From positions 1 to 64,000 of the forward strand of contig JAFQBW010000050.1 of NCBI GenBank assembly GCA_017399555.1: a DNA stretch of 64,000 nucleotides. The letters are read 5' to 3'. The notes beneath the pieces are model-generated. The model saw only the letters and a list, made by a program, of their open reading frames with translations, had not been told where the DNA came from and ran no database searches. The position numbers and the translations under genes were made by a program. Below, piece by piece: positions 8,619-17,562 of this stretch; within the stretch, counting starts at the first letter, position 1, and every line of letters begins with the position of its first letter. The stretch comes from Methanocorpusculum sp. (lineage in GTDB: Archaea > Halobacteriota > Methanomicrobia > Methanomicrobiales > Methanocorpusculaceae).

Positions 8619-9779
8619 TCACGCAGTTGCCGAAGCATCCAGTGTTTTGTACCGCACGAAAAGAGCAAGCACCGGTGCCAGAATAATAGGGATTACCAGC
8701 AAAGAGAGGGCGAAAACAAGGTTTCCGGTAATATCTGCGGCAAGACCTACAGCTGCCGCACCGAATCCGCCAAGACCCATGGTAAAGCCGAGCGTCAGTC
8801 CCGAGGCAAGCCCGGTCTTTCCGGGAAGAAGCTCCTGCGTCATAGTAACCGACGTAACATAGCAGAAGCTGGCAAAGAATGCATAGCTCATGATTCCGGC
8901 ATACATCAAAAATCCTCCGGCAAAGATGAGCAGGAAACACGGAATAGCCAGAACAAGACCTGCAACCAGCATGCGCTTTCTGCCGTACTTATCCGAAAGC
9001 CTGCCGCCGGCAAGCTGACCTGCAACACCGAAGAACAGCATGATGGTAACGACCAGAGACGAGAGAAGAGTACTCAGTCCCGCAGATTCGGTCAGGAGGG
9101 TTGGAAGATAGGTGATGACGCCCATGTATCCAATAGCCCGCAGAGCACAGACCGTAACAACCAGTGCCGCGGCAGAAGCCGAACCGGCAATAAGAGATGT
9201 TTTCTGTACCTTAGCTGATGCGGCAGTCTCCGGCATGCGCCGGGTTAAACGGAAAATCCATGCCGCACCGATAATTCCCGGAAGAACCATCCAGCAGACA
9301 GCAGGAAGTCCGCCGAATGCGATTAACGCCCCGGCAACCAGCGGACCAAACGCATAGCTGATGCTTCCGGCAGTGGTAAAGACGGAGTTGTACTTGCCGA
9401 GTTTGGCAGGCGGGCTTACGCGGTAGACCAGATCCATCGCAGACGGGTGGAAAAGAGCGTGTCCTATAGCGGCCCCTGTTACCAGCATGAGGAGAATCAG
9501 GTAGTTATTCGCAAGCGCGGATAAAGAAATGCCCACTGCGCCAAGCAGGACACAGAATGCTACATCCGCCCGCTTTCCGGTTTTGTCGCTCCAGATGCCG
9601 ACCAAAGGCTGAGTTATAGAAGATACAACGTTAAAGACGGTAACGACAAGTCCTGCAAGCAAGTAGGACAAGTCCATCGTTTCCATCAGCAAAGGGATGA
9701 TGATTGGCAGAATCGGGGTGTAGAGGTCGATTAAAAAATGACCGGCAACAGCCCCGGTAAGGGGAGAGGATTTAGCCAT
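8619..9779 (-). CDS. Major facilitator superfamily (MFS) transporter
   Basis: Membrane carrier of 386 residues with about 12 spans in two halves. The first half contains the family loop motif as GIWSDKTGKRADV (after helix 2) and the second half its copy GGRLSDKYGRKRM. These acidic and basic loop signatures are typical of drug or small-solute exporters of the Bcr/fosmidomycin-resistance type. It begins three bases after the xseB stop and is probably cotranscribed with xseA-xseB. The substrate is unknown. Confidence 0.87.
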   Translation of the reverse strand: MAKSSPLTGAVAGHFLIDLYTPILPIIIPLLMETMDLSYLLAGLVVTVFNVVSSITQPLVGIWSDKTGKRADVAFCVLLGAVGISLSALANNYLILLMLVTGAAIGHALFHPSAMDLVYRVSPPAKLGKYNSVFTTAGSISYAFGPLVAGALIAFGGLPAVCWMVLPGIIGAAWIFRLTRRMPETAASAKVQKTSLIAGSASAAALVVTVCALRAIGYMGVITYLPTLLTESAGLSTLLSSLVVTIMLFFGVAGQLAGGRLSDKYGRKRMLVAGLVLAIPCFLLIFAGGFLMYAGIMSYAFFASFCYVTSVTMTQELLPGKTGLASGLTLGFTMGLGGFGAAAVGLAADITGNLVFALSLLVIPIILAPVLALFVRYKTLDASATA

Positions 9780-9782
9780 TCG

Positions 9783-9989
9783 TTATGCGGATTCTGTTTC
9801 CCGGTGTACTTCGGTAATCGTCAGTTCTGCTTTTGCAAGGAAGGCTTCGCATTTTGCAATCAGTTCCATTCCTCTGGCGTGCAGTTTTACCGCATCTTCG
9901 ACGGAGGTCTGTGCGTCATCGAGTTTGCGGGCAATGTCACGCAGTTCAGTAATCATTTCTTCATAGTTTGGTTCTGGTGTTTCAGTCAT
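9783..9989 (-). CDS. xseB: Exodeoxyribonuclease VII small subunit
   Basis: The 68-residue helical subunit that binds several-fold to the large subunit XseA. The pattern YEEMITELRDIARKLDD, then VEDAVKLHARGMELI, matches the two-helix hairpin of the family, and the length is normal. Its ATG overlaps the xseA stop by four bases (ATGA), giving the order xseA-xseB-MFS. Exonuclease VII is mainly bacterial and patchy in archaea. Confidence 0.9.
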   Translation of the reverse strand: MTETPEPNYEEMITELRDIARKLDDAQTSVEDAVKLHARGMELIAKCEAFLAKAELTITEVHRETESA

Positions 9990-11365
9990 ATGATTTTCTC
10001 CACGGTTGCGGTTACTTCTCCGTCTGCAAGACAGAGGGTTAAGCGGTCATCTTTTTTCAGCTGGTTCTTGGAGCGAACGACTGCCCCTCCCATCTGGACG
10101 AGGGCATAGCCGCGTTCGAGCGGCTTTTTCGGGTCGGCGGCAAGGATTTTTTCCTTTTCTCCGGCAAGTTCAAGGGAAGCTGTTTTGATTTTCGCAGATG
10201 CTCCTTTGAAGATGCGCTCCTGCATCTGGGACAGCAGGTCGCGCTGGGATTCTATCCGGCGGACAAAGGCGGAGCGAATCCGTTCTGCGAGGTCTGCGGT
10301 CTGCTGCTGCATCATGTCAAGTCTGCGGGAGAGACGCGAGGGGTCGACCCGCAGTTTCAGTTCGGCAACGGTCCGGTGATTTTCGGCGATGATGCTTCTT
10401 GTTCGGTCATGAATTCTTCTGCGGTACTCTTCGAGAGTGTTTGCAAGAATTGCCCGGTCGGGAACGACGGTTTCTGCCGCGGCAGACGGTGTCGGCACTC
10501 TGCGGTCGCTTGCAAAGTCCACGAGGGTGACATCAGTTTCGTGTCCTACAGCACTGATGATGGGGACTGCAGAGTTTCTGACAGCCCGGACAACATCGGG
10601 GTGGTTGAAGACGAAGAGGTCTTCGAAGCTTCCTCCTCCGCGGGCAACGATTATCACATCGACTTTTCCCTGCAGGGATTCGATTGCTGAAACAATCGAG
10701 ACCTCAGCTCCTGCCCCCTGCACCTGTGCGGGAGCAAGGAGCACCGGAAGCGGATAGCGTCTGGACAGGACATTTCTGATATCCTGAAGTACCGAGCCGG
10801 TTTTGGATGTGACAACACCGACACAGGTTGGAAAGAGCGGAGGACTGCGCTTTTCGGATTCGGGGCGCGGGATAGTGCCTTCCGCTTCGAGCTGTTTTCT
10901 CCACTGCTCTTTCTGCAGGTAAAGACCGGTCTTTCCCCCTGCCGCAGGTTCGATTTTTTTGATGATAAACTGCATCCGCCCGGAAGGAGGGTAGAAGTCC
11001 ACGTGTCCGGTGATGTTTACCGCAAGTCCGTCTTTTATGGGGAAGGCGAGATTTTTTGCGGCATACTTCCACATAACGCAGGAGACTGCGGCGTCGGTGT
11101 CCCCTTTTTCGGTTAAGGAGAAGTAGAGGTGTCCTGATGCATTCGGACGGTATCCGGTAACTTCTCCGGTAACAGTGATGTTCGTTAAGCCATCGCAGTC
11201 CAAGATATCGCGAATCCGTTCACCGAGTTCGGAGACGGTCAACACATCCGGTTCTTTCTTCGGCAGAGGATTCGGGTCTCTGACAGGGCTGATGAAGGTG
11301 GAGGCGCTTCCGCTCTCGCTTTCGTCAAAGGAAAGGGTGGTTTGAACGGGCGCTTTTTTTGCCAT
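9986..11365 (-). CDS. xseA: Exodeoxyribonuclease VII large subunit
   Basis: Catalytic subunit that degrades single-stranded DNA from both ends. With the start at MAKKAPVQTTLSF the protein has 459 residues; a longer frame to 11692 would overlap the divergent gene and adds residues unlike the family. An N-terminal OB fold (about 35-130, with GHLYFSLTEKG) binds DNA. The catalytic domain carries GVVTSKTGSVLQDI, the RGGGSFEDL motif and GHETDVTLVDFASDRR, all hallmarks of XseA, followed by a long coiled coil. It overlaps xseB by four bases. Confidence 0.94.
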   Translation of the reverse strand: MAKKAPVQTTLSFDESESGSASTFISPVRDPNPLPKKEPDVLTVSELGERIRDILDCDGLTNITVTGEVTGYRPNASGHLYFSLTEKGDTDAAVSCVMWKYAAKNLAFPIKDGLAVNITGHVDFYPPSGRMQFIIKKIEPAAGGKTGLYLQKEQWRKQLEAEGTIPRPESEKRSPPLFPTCVGVVTSKTGSVLQDIRNVLSRRYPLPVLLAPAQVQGAGAEVSIVSAIESLQGKVDVIIVARGGGSFEDLFVFNHPDVVRAVRNSAVPIISAVGHETDVTLVDFASDRRVPTPSAAAETVVPDRAILANTLEEYRRRIHDRTRSIIAENHRTVAELKLRVDPSRLSRRLDMMQQQTADLAERIRSAFVRRIESQRDLLSQMQERIFKGASAKIKTASLELAGEKEKILAADPKKPLERGYALVQMGGAVVRSKNQLKKDDRLTLCLADGEVTATVEKII

Positions 11366-11487
11366 GGTGATATATTGGAGTTTAGAGAAGATGAAGCGTT
11401 CTGTTTTCTTTAGGTGTATGATGTTTTTCCATCTACTCGCACCCCCAAGCCAACACCTATTTAGATTCCCGCATACAATCCCATTAC

Positions 11488-12288
11488 ATGTACACGCTCG
11501 AAGCATCCAGCATGTTCTTCCACCCATACAAGACACCGGAAATATTTGCCGCCATGCACTCTGCAGGGCTGGATTCCGTGGAGTTCTGGATGGAGACTCC
11601 GGAGTTCTGGATGGCAGGCGCACGGATAGATGAGCTTCTGGAAGAGAAAAAACGCTACCCGCATCTCTTCCCGTTAGCCATGCATGCGCCAATCTTCGAC
11701 CTCAACCCCTGCTCCTTCAACCCCAAAGTAGCCGCGCTTTCCGCGGACTGTACGATAGACTGCATTGAGATGCTGGAGGCGCTCGGCGGCGGCATCGTCA
11801 CGATTCATCCGGGAAAACGTACCGCAAAACGCCCGGTTACCTACCTTGACAAGGAACGCTTCCACCAGTATCTGGGGCGGCTGTCTGAGGTTTCCGGAAA
11901 AAATGTCATAATCGCCCTGGAAAATATGCCGCCTGCAGTAAATGCACACATAACAACCGCTCCTGAAATGCGGGAGGTCTTGGATGAATACTCCTGGCTT
12001 TCCTTTACCTTCGACTACGCCCACGCCCAGGCGGCAGGAGACCCGTTTTCCTTTATCGAACTGTGCAGCGACCGCATGGTAAACATCCATGCAAGCCTTG
12101 GCCGCTCCGGTGCGATGCACTCACCGCTTGCCGGGACTGCGGAAGGGGATGCACTCAAAACTGTCCTGAAAGATATCGGCTATACGGGACGCGTTACCTA
12201 CGAGTTCGAGGACTTAAACTTTGGAGAGCTGAATCTTTTGGACCGTACGGAAATTCTTGCAGAAGAGACCCGGTGGTATCGGGGATAA
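11488..12288 (+). CDS. Sugar phosphate isomerase/epimerase-like TIM-barrel protein
   Basis: A 266-residue protein of the xylose-isomerase-like TIM-barrel superfamily. The first strand is YTLEASSMFFHP, and metal-binding positions are visible in VTIHPGKR, IALENMPP, FTFDYAHAQ (Asp and His), VNIHASLGR and VTYEFEDL (Glu). Members isomerise sugars or act as AP endonuclease IV; here the substrate is unknown. It is divergent from xseA, so a DNA-repair role (AP endonuclease-like) is possible but not shown. A second, distant relative lies at 31909-32631. Confidence 0.8.
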   Translation: MYTLEASSMFFHPYKTPEIFAAMHSAGLDSVEFWMETPEFWMAGARIDELLEEKKRYPHLFPLAMHAPIFDLNPCSFNPKVAALSADCTIDCIEMLEALGGGIVTIHPGKRTAKRPVTYLDKERFHQYLGRLSEVSGKNVIIALENMPPAVNAHITTAPEMREVLDEYSWLSFTFDYAHAQAAGDPFSFIELCSDRMVNIHASLGRSGAMHSPLAGTAEGDALKTVLKDIGYTGRVTYEFEDLNFGELNLLDRTEILAEETRWYRG

Positions 12289-12302
12289 AAAAGGGAAAAG
12301 GA

Positions 12303-13745
12303 TTATTCGTCCTTTTCCGGCCAGACGGAGACACCGTCAGCATTTGAAAGACAGGACGGAGTGAAAACCGGTTTCTCCACGCCTGCTTTCTTCTGTTTCC
12401 GGTAATCCTGCAGAGCTTCAACTGCATGCTTTCCGAGGAAAGTAAGAGCGAAGATGTTGGTTACAGCCATGATTCCCAGGAAGATATCATTGAGCGCCCA
12501 GATAAGGTCAAGACTCATGACACAGGAAATGAAAATCATGATGATCACCAGAACACGGAAGACGACCATTGCGGACTTCTTTCCGGAAAGGAACTTTACG
12601 TTTGCTTCTCCCATCGAGTAGTAGCTGATAATGCAGGTAAATGCAAAGACCAGCGTGAAGAAGGCAATCAGGTATGGAGCTGCTGCTCCAAGGAATCCTG
12701 CACCTAAGATGTCCTGCACAAGCTGAACACCGGTTGTTCCAAAGGACTGGTAGTCTCCGAAGAGGAGGACAATAAATGCGGTTGCACTGCAGACCACAAG
12801 GGTATCGATAAAGACACCGAGGGACTGGATTAATCCCTGTTCTGCCGGGTGTTTTACTTTTGCGGCAGAAACAACATTCGGCATAGAACCGACACCAGCC
12901 TCATTCGAGAACATACCTCGCTGGACACCAATCACAATCACACCGCCGATTAAACCGCCGATTCCAGCTTTCAGACTGAATGCCTCGGTGAAAATCAGGG
13001 CAAGCATCTGCGGGACAGCAGTGATGTGCATGAGGATGATAATCAGGGCGATACCGAGGTAAACCACAGCCATAAGCGGAACAAGCCATGAGGATACCTT
13101 GGCAACACGTAATACTCCGCCGCAGATGATAAGAGCGGCAAAGAGCGTAACTGCCAGTGCCATAAGAATCTGGCTGACGCCGAATGCATCACTGAATGCA
13201 ATAGCGACCGTGTTTGCCTGAACACCGGTGAAGAGGAATGGATAGGCGACGATAACGAGTACCGCCATGAAGAGAGCGAACTTCGGCTTCTTCAGACCGT
13301 TTTTGATATAGTATGCCGGTCCTCCGTGGTAGAGACCGTCATTCTGGAGTTCTTTGTAAATCTGACCGATTGTACACTCAACGAAACTGGTTGCCGCTCC
13401 AATAATGGCAAAGAGCCACATCCAGAAGATTGCGCCCGGACCGCCTGTCATGATAGCGATCGCAACGCCGGCAATGTTTCCAACGCCAATCCGTGCTCCC
13501 ATACTTACACAGAATGCCTGGAAGGAGGAGACGAACGTGTTTTTCTTCTTTACTGCTTCTCCTGCAAGTCCGGAGAAGGTCAGGCGTACAGATTCCTTGA
13601 GCATGCGGAACTGTACTCCTTTTGTTTTGATAGTGTAGGTCATTCCGAAGAGGAATAATACTACGATGAGGACGTATCCGACAATACTGCAGGCAGTACC
13701 GGCGGCATTGATGAAGGCGTCCTCAAATAATGCCATTGACTCCAT
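12303..13745 (-). CDS. Alanine or glycine:cation symporter (AGCS family)
   Basis: Sodium-coupled amino-acid carrier of 480 residues with about 11 membrane spans. Family marks are FCVSMGARIGVGNIAGVAIA near residue 85, GLIGGVIVIGVQRGMFSNEAG around 265-285, then SAAKVKHPAEQGLIQS. It is related to AlsT/DagA, which import alanine or glycine. It stands alone, divergent from the CNNM-type gene; a TATA-like element (ATTATAAATACC, about 13797-13808 on this strand) fits its promoter. Confidence 0.92.
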   Translation of the reverse strand: MESMALFEDAFINAAGTACSIVGYVLIVVLFLFGMTYTIKTKGVQFRMLKESVRLTFSGLAGEAVKKKNTFVSSFQAFCVSMGARIGVGNIAGVAIAIMTGGPGAIFWMWLFAIIGAATSFVECTIGQIYKELQNDGLYHGGPAYYIKNGLKKPKFALFMAVLVIVAYPFLFTGVQANTVAIAFSDAFGVSQILMALAVTLFAALIICGGVLRVAKVSSWLVPLMAVVYLGIALIIILMHITAVPQMLALIFTEAFSLKAGIGGLIGGVIVIGVQRGMFSNEAGVGSMPNVVSAAKVKHPAEQGLIQSLGVFIDTLVVCSATAFIVLLFGDYQSFGTTGVQLVQDILGAGFLGAAAPYLIAFFTLVFAFTCIISYYSMGEANVKFLSGKKSAMVVFRVLVIIMIFISCVMSLDLIWALNDIFLGIMAVTNIFALTFLGKHAVEALQDYRKQKKAGVEKPVFTPSCLSNADGVSVWPEKDE

Positions 13746-13870
13746 CAGTACAGCGTCGGTCCGGCAGTATAAAGAGGCTTACTTTTTCATACCAATAGGT
13801 ATTTATAATTGCAAAAGGCCACGATGTGAACCCTACTGAATAGGATGAGGGGGCGCAGACTGTTTGACAA

Positions 13871-13882
13871 GATATATTTATG
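13871..13882 (+). promoter_or_regulatory. TATA box of the CNNM-type gene
   Basis: GATATATTTATG lies about 35 bases before the small upstream ORF and about 100 before the main ATG. It implies a leader of roughly 70 bases that is nearly filled by the small ORF. Confidence 0.5.
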
Positions 13883-13914
13883 CTGTCACAACTCATATAG
13901 AGTAAGAATAATTT

Positions 13915-13977
13915 ATGACCGTTTGCAGACATCCGCTTAATCGATTAGCCGCAGATGCGGCGTGGGTTTTTGAGTAA
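13915..13977 (+). CDS. Possible 20-residue leader peptide
   Basis: An ATG frame of 20 codons, starting MTVCRHPLNRLAADAA, ends in TAA that shares its last base with the ATG of the CNNM-type gene (TAATG). The frame fills the predicted leader, so it may couple or regulate translation of the main gene. No family is recognised and no direct proof of translation exists. Confidence 0.3.
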   Translation: MTVCRHPLNRLAADAAWVFE

Positions 13978-15242
13978 TGTATACGAATATCGTTCTTTTT
14001 GTAATTCTGCTGGCTCTTTCAGCATTCTCCTCGGCTTCCGAGGTCGCTCTGGTCGGTCTGAACCGGGCAAAGGTAAAGGCGCTTGCCGAAACCGGAAAAC
14101 GCGGCAGACGGATTGAGAAATTAAAGGAAAATCCGGATCACTTCTTAATCACGATTCTGATTCTGAACAATGTGGTAAACACCGGTACTGCCTCTCTTGC
14201 AACAGCAATTGCTCTCGATTTATTCGGCAACGCCGGTATTGCGATTGCAACGGGAGTTGTAACCCTGCTTATCCTGGTATTCGGCGAGGTTGGACCGAAG
14301 ACGTACGCCAACACGCACCAGGAGCAGATTGCACTCTTTGCCGCAACCCCGATTTACTGGGCAACAACCCTGCTTACCCCGTTCTTCTGGGTATACGACA
14401 GACTCCGCGGAGTAGTAAAGAAGGATGACGACGGACCGGCAGTGACCGAAGAGGAAATCCGTGACTGGATTGATGTCGGAGAAATGGAAGGCGCTATCGA
14501 AGAAGACGAGAAGGAGATGATTTACTCGGTTCTCCGCTTCAACGATACCACCGCCAAAGAAGTTATGACTCCGCGTCCGGATGTCTCCATGATTGAGGAC
14601 TCCGCAACGCTGGATGAAGCGGTTGCCTACATCAGAGAGACCGGCTACTCCCGTCTTCCGGTGTTCCATGAGACCGTGGATAACATCGTCGGTTCGATTA
14701 ACTTTAAGGACGTATTCGATGCATACACTTCCAACGACCACACGAAGCTGACGGTCAAGAACCTGATGGTGGAAGTCTACTGTGTTCCGGAGTCGAAGAA
14801 GATTGACGACCTGCTCCGCGACCTGCAGGTCCGCCGTGTCCATCTGGCTATTGTCTTAGACGAGTTCGGCGGTTTCTCCGGTGTGGTTACCATCGAGGAT
14901 ATCTTAGAGGAGCTTGTCGGCGATATCATGGACGAGACGGATGTTGACGAAGTAGAAGACATCATTGAGATTGCTCAGGGTATGTACATGCTGGATGCTC
15001 AGGTCAGAGTGACGCAGTTAAATGAGTACTTCGAGATTGAACTGCCGGAAGACCCGGGAAGCTATGAGACAATCGGCGGTCTTATCTTCTCGCAGTTAGG
15101 ACACATCCCGCGTCTCGGCGAAGCCGTAAAGACGGTGGATGATATTACGCTGGTGGTAACGAAGATGCGCGGCCGCCAGATCTTAAAAGTAAAGATGATT
15201 TTCCCGCTTTCCGACGAGGACGCCGAAGGCGGAAACGAATAA
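13977..15242 (+). CDS. CNNM/CorC-type transporter-associated protein (DUF21, CBS pair, CorC_HlyC)
   Basis: A 421-residue membrane protein with the standard three-part layout: an N-terminal DUF21 domain with about four helices (residues 1-150), a pair of CBS domains (about 190-315, beginning KEVMTPRPDVSMIED), and a C-terminal CorC_HlyC domain (about 330-415). Bacterial and archaeal relatives export magnesium with sodium exchange and sense ATP-Mg through the CBS pair; older annotations say hemolysin-like. No key region is missing. It stands alone, preceded by a possible leader ORF. Confidence 0.92.
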   Translation: MYTNIVLFVILLALSAFSSASEVALVGLNRAKVKALAETGKRGRRIEKLKENPDHFLITILILNNVVNTGTASLATAIALDLFGNAGIAIATGVVTLLILVFGEVGPKTYANTHQEQIALFAATPIYWATTLLTPFFWVYDRLRGVVKKDDDGPAVTEEEIRDWIDVGEMEGAIEEDEKEMIYSVLRFNDTTAKEVMTPRPDVSMIEDSATLDEAVAYIRETGYSRLPVFHETVDNIVGSINFKDVFDAYTSNDHTKLTVKNLMVEVYCVPESKKIDDLLRDLQVRRVHLAIVLDEFGGFSGVVTIEDILEELVGDIMDETDVDEVEDIIEIAQGMYMLDAQVRVTQLNEYFEIELPEDPGSYETIGGLIFSQLGHIPRLGEAVKTVDDITLVVTKMRGRQILKVKMIFPLSDEDAEGGNE

Positions 15243-15332
15243 CTTTTTTTGTCTGTTTCTGTTGTCCGACTCTTCACGGGCGTAACGAACCAGCCAGACG
15301 CATTTATCTTATCTTACGCCATACAAGAAAGC

Positions 15333-16436
15333 ATGGAAGATGTGTATATTGCCCGTGCCGGCGCTCTTTCTGCGGACCGCTCAACAGAGAAGAAAATCCA
15401 GGCGCTCTGTACGGCAGCCGGCCTTGATATGATGGTCTCTGAAGGAGACTTAACGGCAGTCAAAGTGCATTTCGGCGAACGCGGGAATGATGCGTTTGTT
15501 CCGGCGTTAAGTGTTGCCGCAGTTATTGAGGAGATTAAAAATCTCGGGGCAAAGCCGTTTTTAACCGATACCAATACGCTCTATATCGGCGGTAGAAGAA
15601 ACAGCGCTGACCACCTGGAAACCGCGGCAAAGCACGGCTTCTGCTATCCGGTCGTTTCCTGCCCGGTGATTATCGCAGACGGATTAAAAGGCCAGAACTA
15701 TGAGGAGGTTGAGGTTTACGGAAAACACTTCGACTCGGTAAAGATTGCCTCAGATATCGTCGCGGCAGACAGCCTGGTTGTTGTCTCTCACTTCAAGGGA
15801 CACGAGGTTGCCGGATTCGGCGGCGCAATCAAGAATCTTGGAATGGGCTGTGCGGCAAATGCCGGAAAGCAGGAACAGCATAAGACACGTCCCTTTGTCT
15901 TAGCGGACAAATGTATCACCTGCGGGGCATGTATGAATGCCTGCGGCGAGTTCTGTATCGGGCTTGAAGGGCCGTCGATTGTTATCGACTATGACCACTG
16001 TGTGGGATGTCTGATGTGCATGAACGTCTGCCCGGAGCATGCTATTGATTTAGACTGGCAGGACGACGGAACAGAGTTCGTGGAAAAGATGGCAGACTAC
16101 GCGGCAGGTGCTGTGGCAAACAAGACCGGAAAAGCATTCTACATCAACTTCTTAACCAACATCACCCCGCACTGCGACTGTACGGCATGGAATGACATTC
16201 CGTTCGTCAAAGATATCGGCATTCTCGCATCCCGCGACCCGGTGGCTCTCGACAAGGCATGCTATGATTTAGTGAACGCGGCAGAAGGAGTGCAGGGTTC
16301 ACTGCTCCCGGACCACCACGAGCCGGGCGAAGAGAAGTTCACCCGCGTCTGGCCGGGAACCAACCCGGAACTCCAGCTCGAAGCGGCCGAGGAAATGAAC
16401 GTCGGACGGCGCGAGTATAATCTGGTGGAGATTTAA
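15333..16436 (+). CDS. DUF362 domain protein with two 4Fe-4S clusters
   Basis: A 367-residue protein starting MEDVYIARAGALSADRS; the longer frame from 15249 runs through a T-rich spacer and is unlikely. The DUF362 domain (about 1-190) includes KVHFGERGNDAFVP and SHFKGHEVAGFGGAIKNLGMG. A ferredoxin insert follows with CITCGACMNACGEFC and CVGCLMCMNVCPEHA, enough for two 4Fe-4S clusters. The C-terminal part returns to DUF362 (FLTNITPHCDCTAWND). The family is widespread in methanogens and anaerobes; its reaction is not established. Confidence 0.9.
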   Translation: MEDVYIARAGALSADRSTEKKIQALCTAAGLDMMVSEGDLTAVKVHFGERGNDAFVPALSVAAVIEEIKNLGAKPFLTDTNTLYIGGRRNSADHLETAAKHGFCYPVVSCPVIIADGLKGQNYEEVEVYGKHFDSVKIASDIVAADSLVVVSHFKGHEVAGFGGAIKNLGMGCAANAGKQEQHKTRPFVLADKCITCGACMNACGEFCIGLEGPSIVIDYDHCVGCLMCMNVCPEHAIDLDWQDDGTEFVEKMADYAAGAVANKTGKAFYINFLTNITPHCDCTAWNDIPFVKDIGILASRDPVALDKACYDLVNAAEGVQGSLLPDHHEPGEEKFTRVWPGTNPELQLEAAEEMNVGRREYNLVEI

Positions 16437-16694
16437 GGATATCCGGAAAAATCCTCAACCCCGTATCTTTTTTCCCCGATTTCCGCATCGGAAACCATTT
16501 GCACCAAATCCCTCCCCATAGGGGCAATGCAGAAAAAAAGTCTCTTCTGGAAAAAGACGCACAAAGTATTACCCGGCTTTGGTATTCGTTGCACCAGATA
16601 CAATACTCACGAAAACCGCGTATGATATTTTGAGGAGAGAAGCCCCCTGCAGTCACACAAATAACACAAATAATACATTCATACCACATTAGTA

Positions 16695-16725
16695 TTACGA
16701 ATATAATTATCGTAACATTATATAC
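16695..16725 (+). promoter_or_regulatory. Promoter and candidate operator of the radical SAM gene
   Basis: An inverted repeat, TTACGA (16695-16700) and TCGTAA (16710-16715) with nine A/T bases between, lies directly before a TATA box ATTATATAC (16717-16725). The TATA position predicts transcription from about 16746, which excludes the ATG at 16728 and supports the start at 16770. Confidence 0.45.
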
Positions 16726-16769
16726 ACATGAAATTGAATCTGTTTATGCTGATAACGCAGGAGTCCCTC

Positions 16770-17507
16770 ATGGCATTTTACCAGATTACCTACAACAAAA
16801 AGTACGATTTCGCAACCCTCCACAACTGGGGATGCACCTTCCGCTGTCCATTCTGTTCCTACAAACTCAGAGGCGGCGCTGATTCCAAACCCGGATTCAT
16901 GACTCCAAAGCCTGCGTCCTTTCTCACAACAGAAGAGATAAAAACCGTCCTTGCCGGACAGCGGCCGAAAACGGTATCTCTTATGGGTGGAGAACCATCT
17001 CTTGCACCGGATTTGGAAGAACTTCTGGCATTTGCAAAACAGGAGCTTGGAGCAAAAACCAAACTCGGACACACCAACGGGACACGAATCCCAACAGAAA
17101 ATCTGGATTATGCCAATGTCGGATTTAAAGCATGGAGCCGCGACCTGCACTACAGGATTACCGGAAAACCAAAGGACCTTATCTACACCAACTTCAAAAA
17201 CGCTTGGGAAAGCGGAATGCAGATGGAGGCAAACCTTGTCTATATCCCGGGTTTTGTCGGGCTTGACGAACTGGAAGGGCTGTGCGGATTCCTTGCAGGA
17301 CTGGATGATACCATTCCTTTACGTATCTCCGGATACATCCCGGTTCCGGGACAGCCGTGGAAACGGCCCACGAAAAAACAGATGGCAGAGGCAAAAGAGA
17401 CCGCGGAAAAATATCTCAAAACCGTGGAAGCATCACACCTGACTGTCGCCGAGGCACTGGATTTATCCATGCGGGACGACCGGTTCGATGTTGAGGTGCT
17501 TATCTGA
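16770..17507 (+). CDS. Radical SAM domain protein
   Basis: A 245-residue enzyme of the radical S-adenosylmethionine family. The cluster motif is CTFRCPFC (CxxxCxxC) at about residues 23-30, followed by SLMGGEPSLAPDLEELL, the GGE motif that holds the SAM amino group. The fold resembles activating enzymes of the pyruvate-formate-lyase type. The start is set by a GGAG ribosome site seven bases before ATG and by the promoter position. It is a single-gene unit, so its target protein or substrate is unknown. Confidence 0.85.
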   Translation: MAFYQITYNKKYDFATLHNWGCTFRCPFCSYKLRGGADSKPGFMTPKPASFLTTEEIKTVLAGQRPKTVSLMGGEPSLAPDLEELLAFAKQELGAKTKLGHTNGTRIPTENLDYANVGFKAWSRDLHYRITGKPKDLIYTNFKNAWESGMQMEANLVYIPGFVGLDELEGLCGFLAGLDDTIPLRISGYIPVPGQPWKRPTKKQMAEAKETAEKYLKTVEASHLTVAEALDLSMRDDRFDVEVLI

Positions 17508-17562
17508 AAATCATACTGTTTGCCTCAACAGAATTTCAAAAAAGAACCGGGGAAAAATCCCC

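Noticed and set aside
9986-11692. Exonuclease VII large subunit beginning at the far upstream ATG (11692)
   Set aside because: The extra 109 residues overlap the divergent TIM-barrel gene and do not resemble the family; MAKKAPVQTTLSF at 11365 is the natural start.
12303-13745. Riboswitch or T-box upstream of the amino-acid symporter
   Set aside because: The leader to 13808 is too short and holds no recognisable glycine or lysine riboswitch core.
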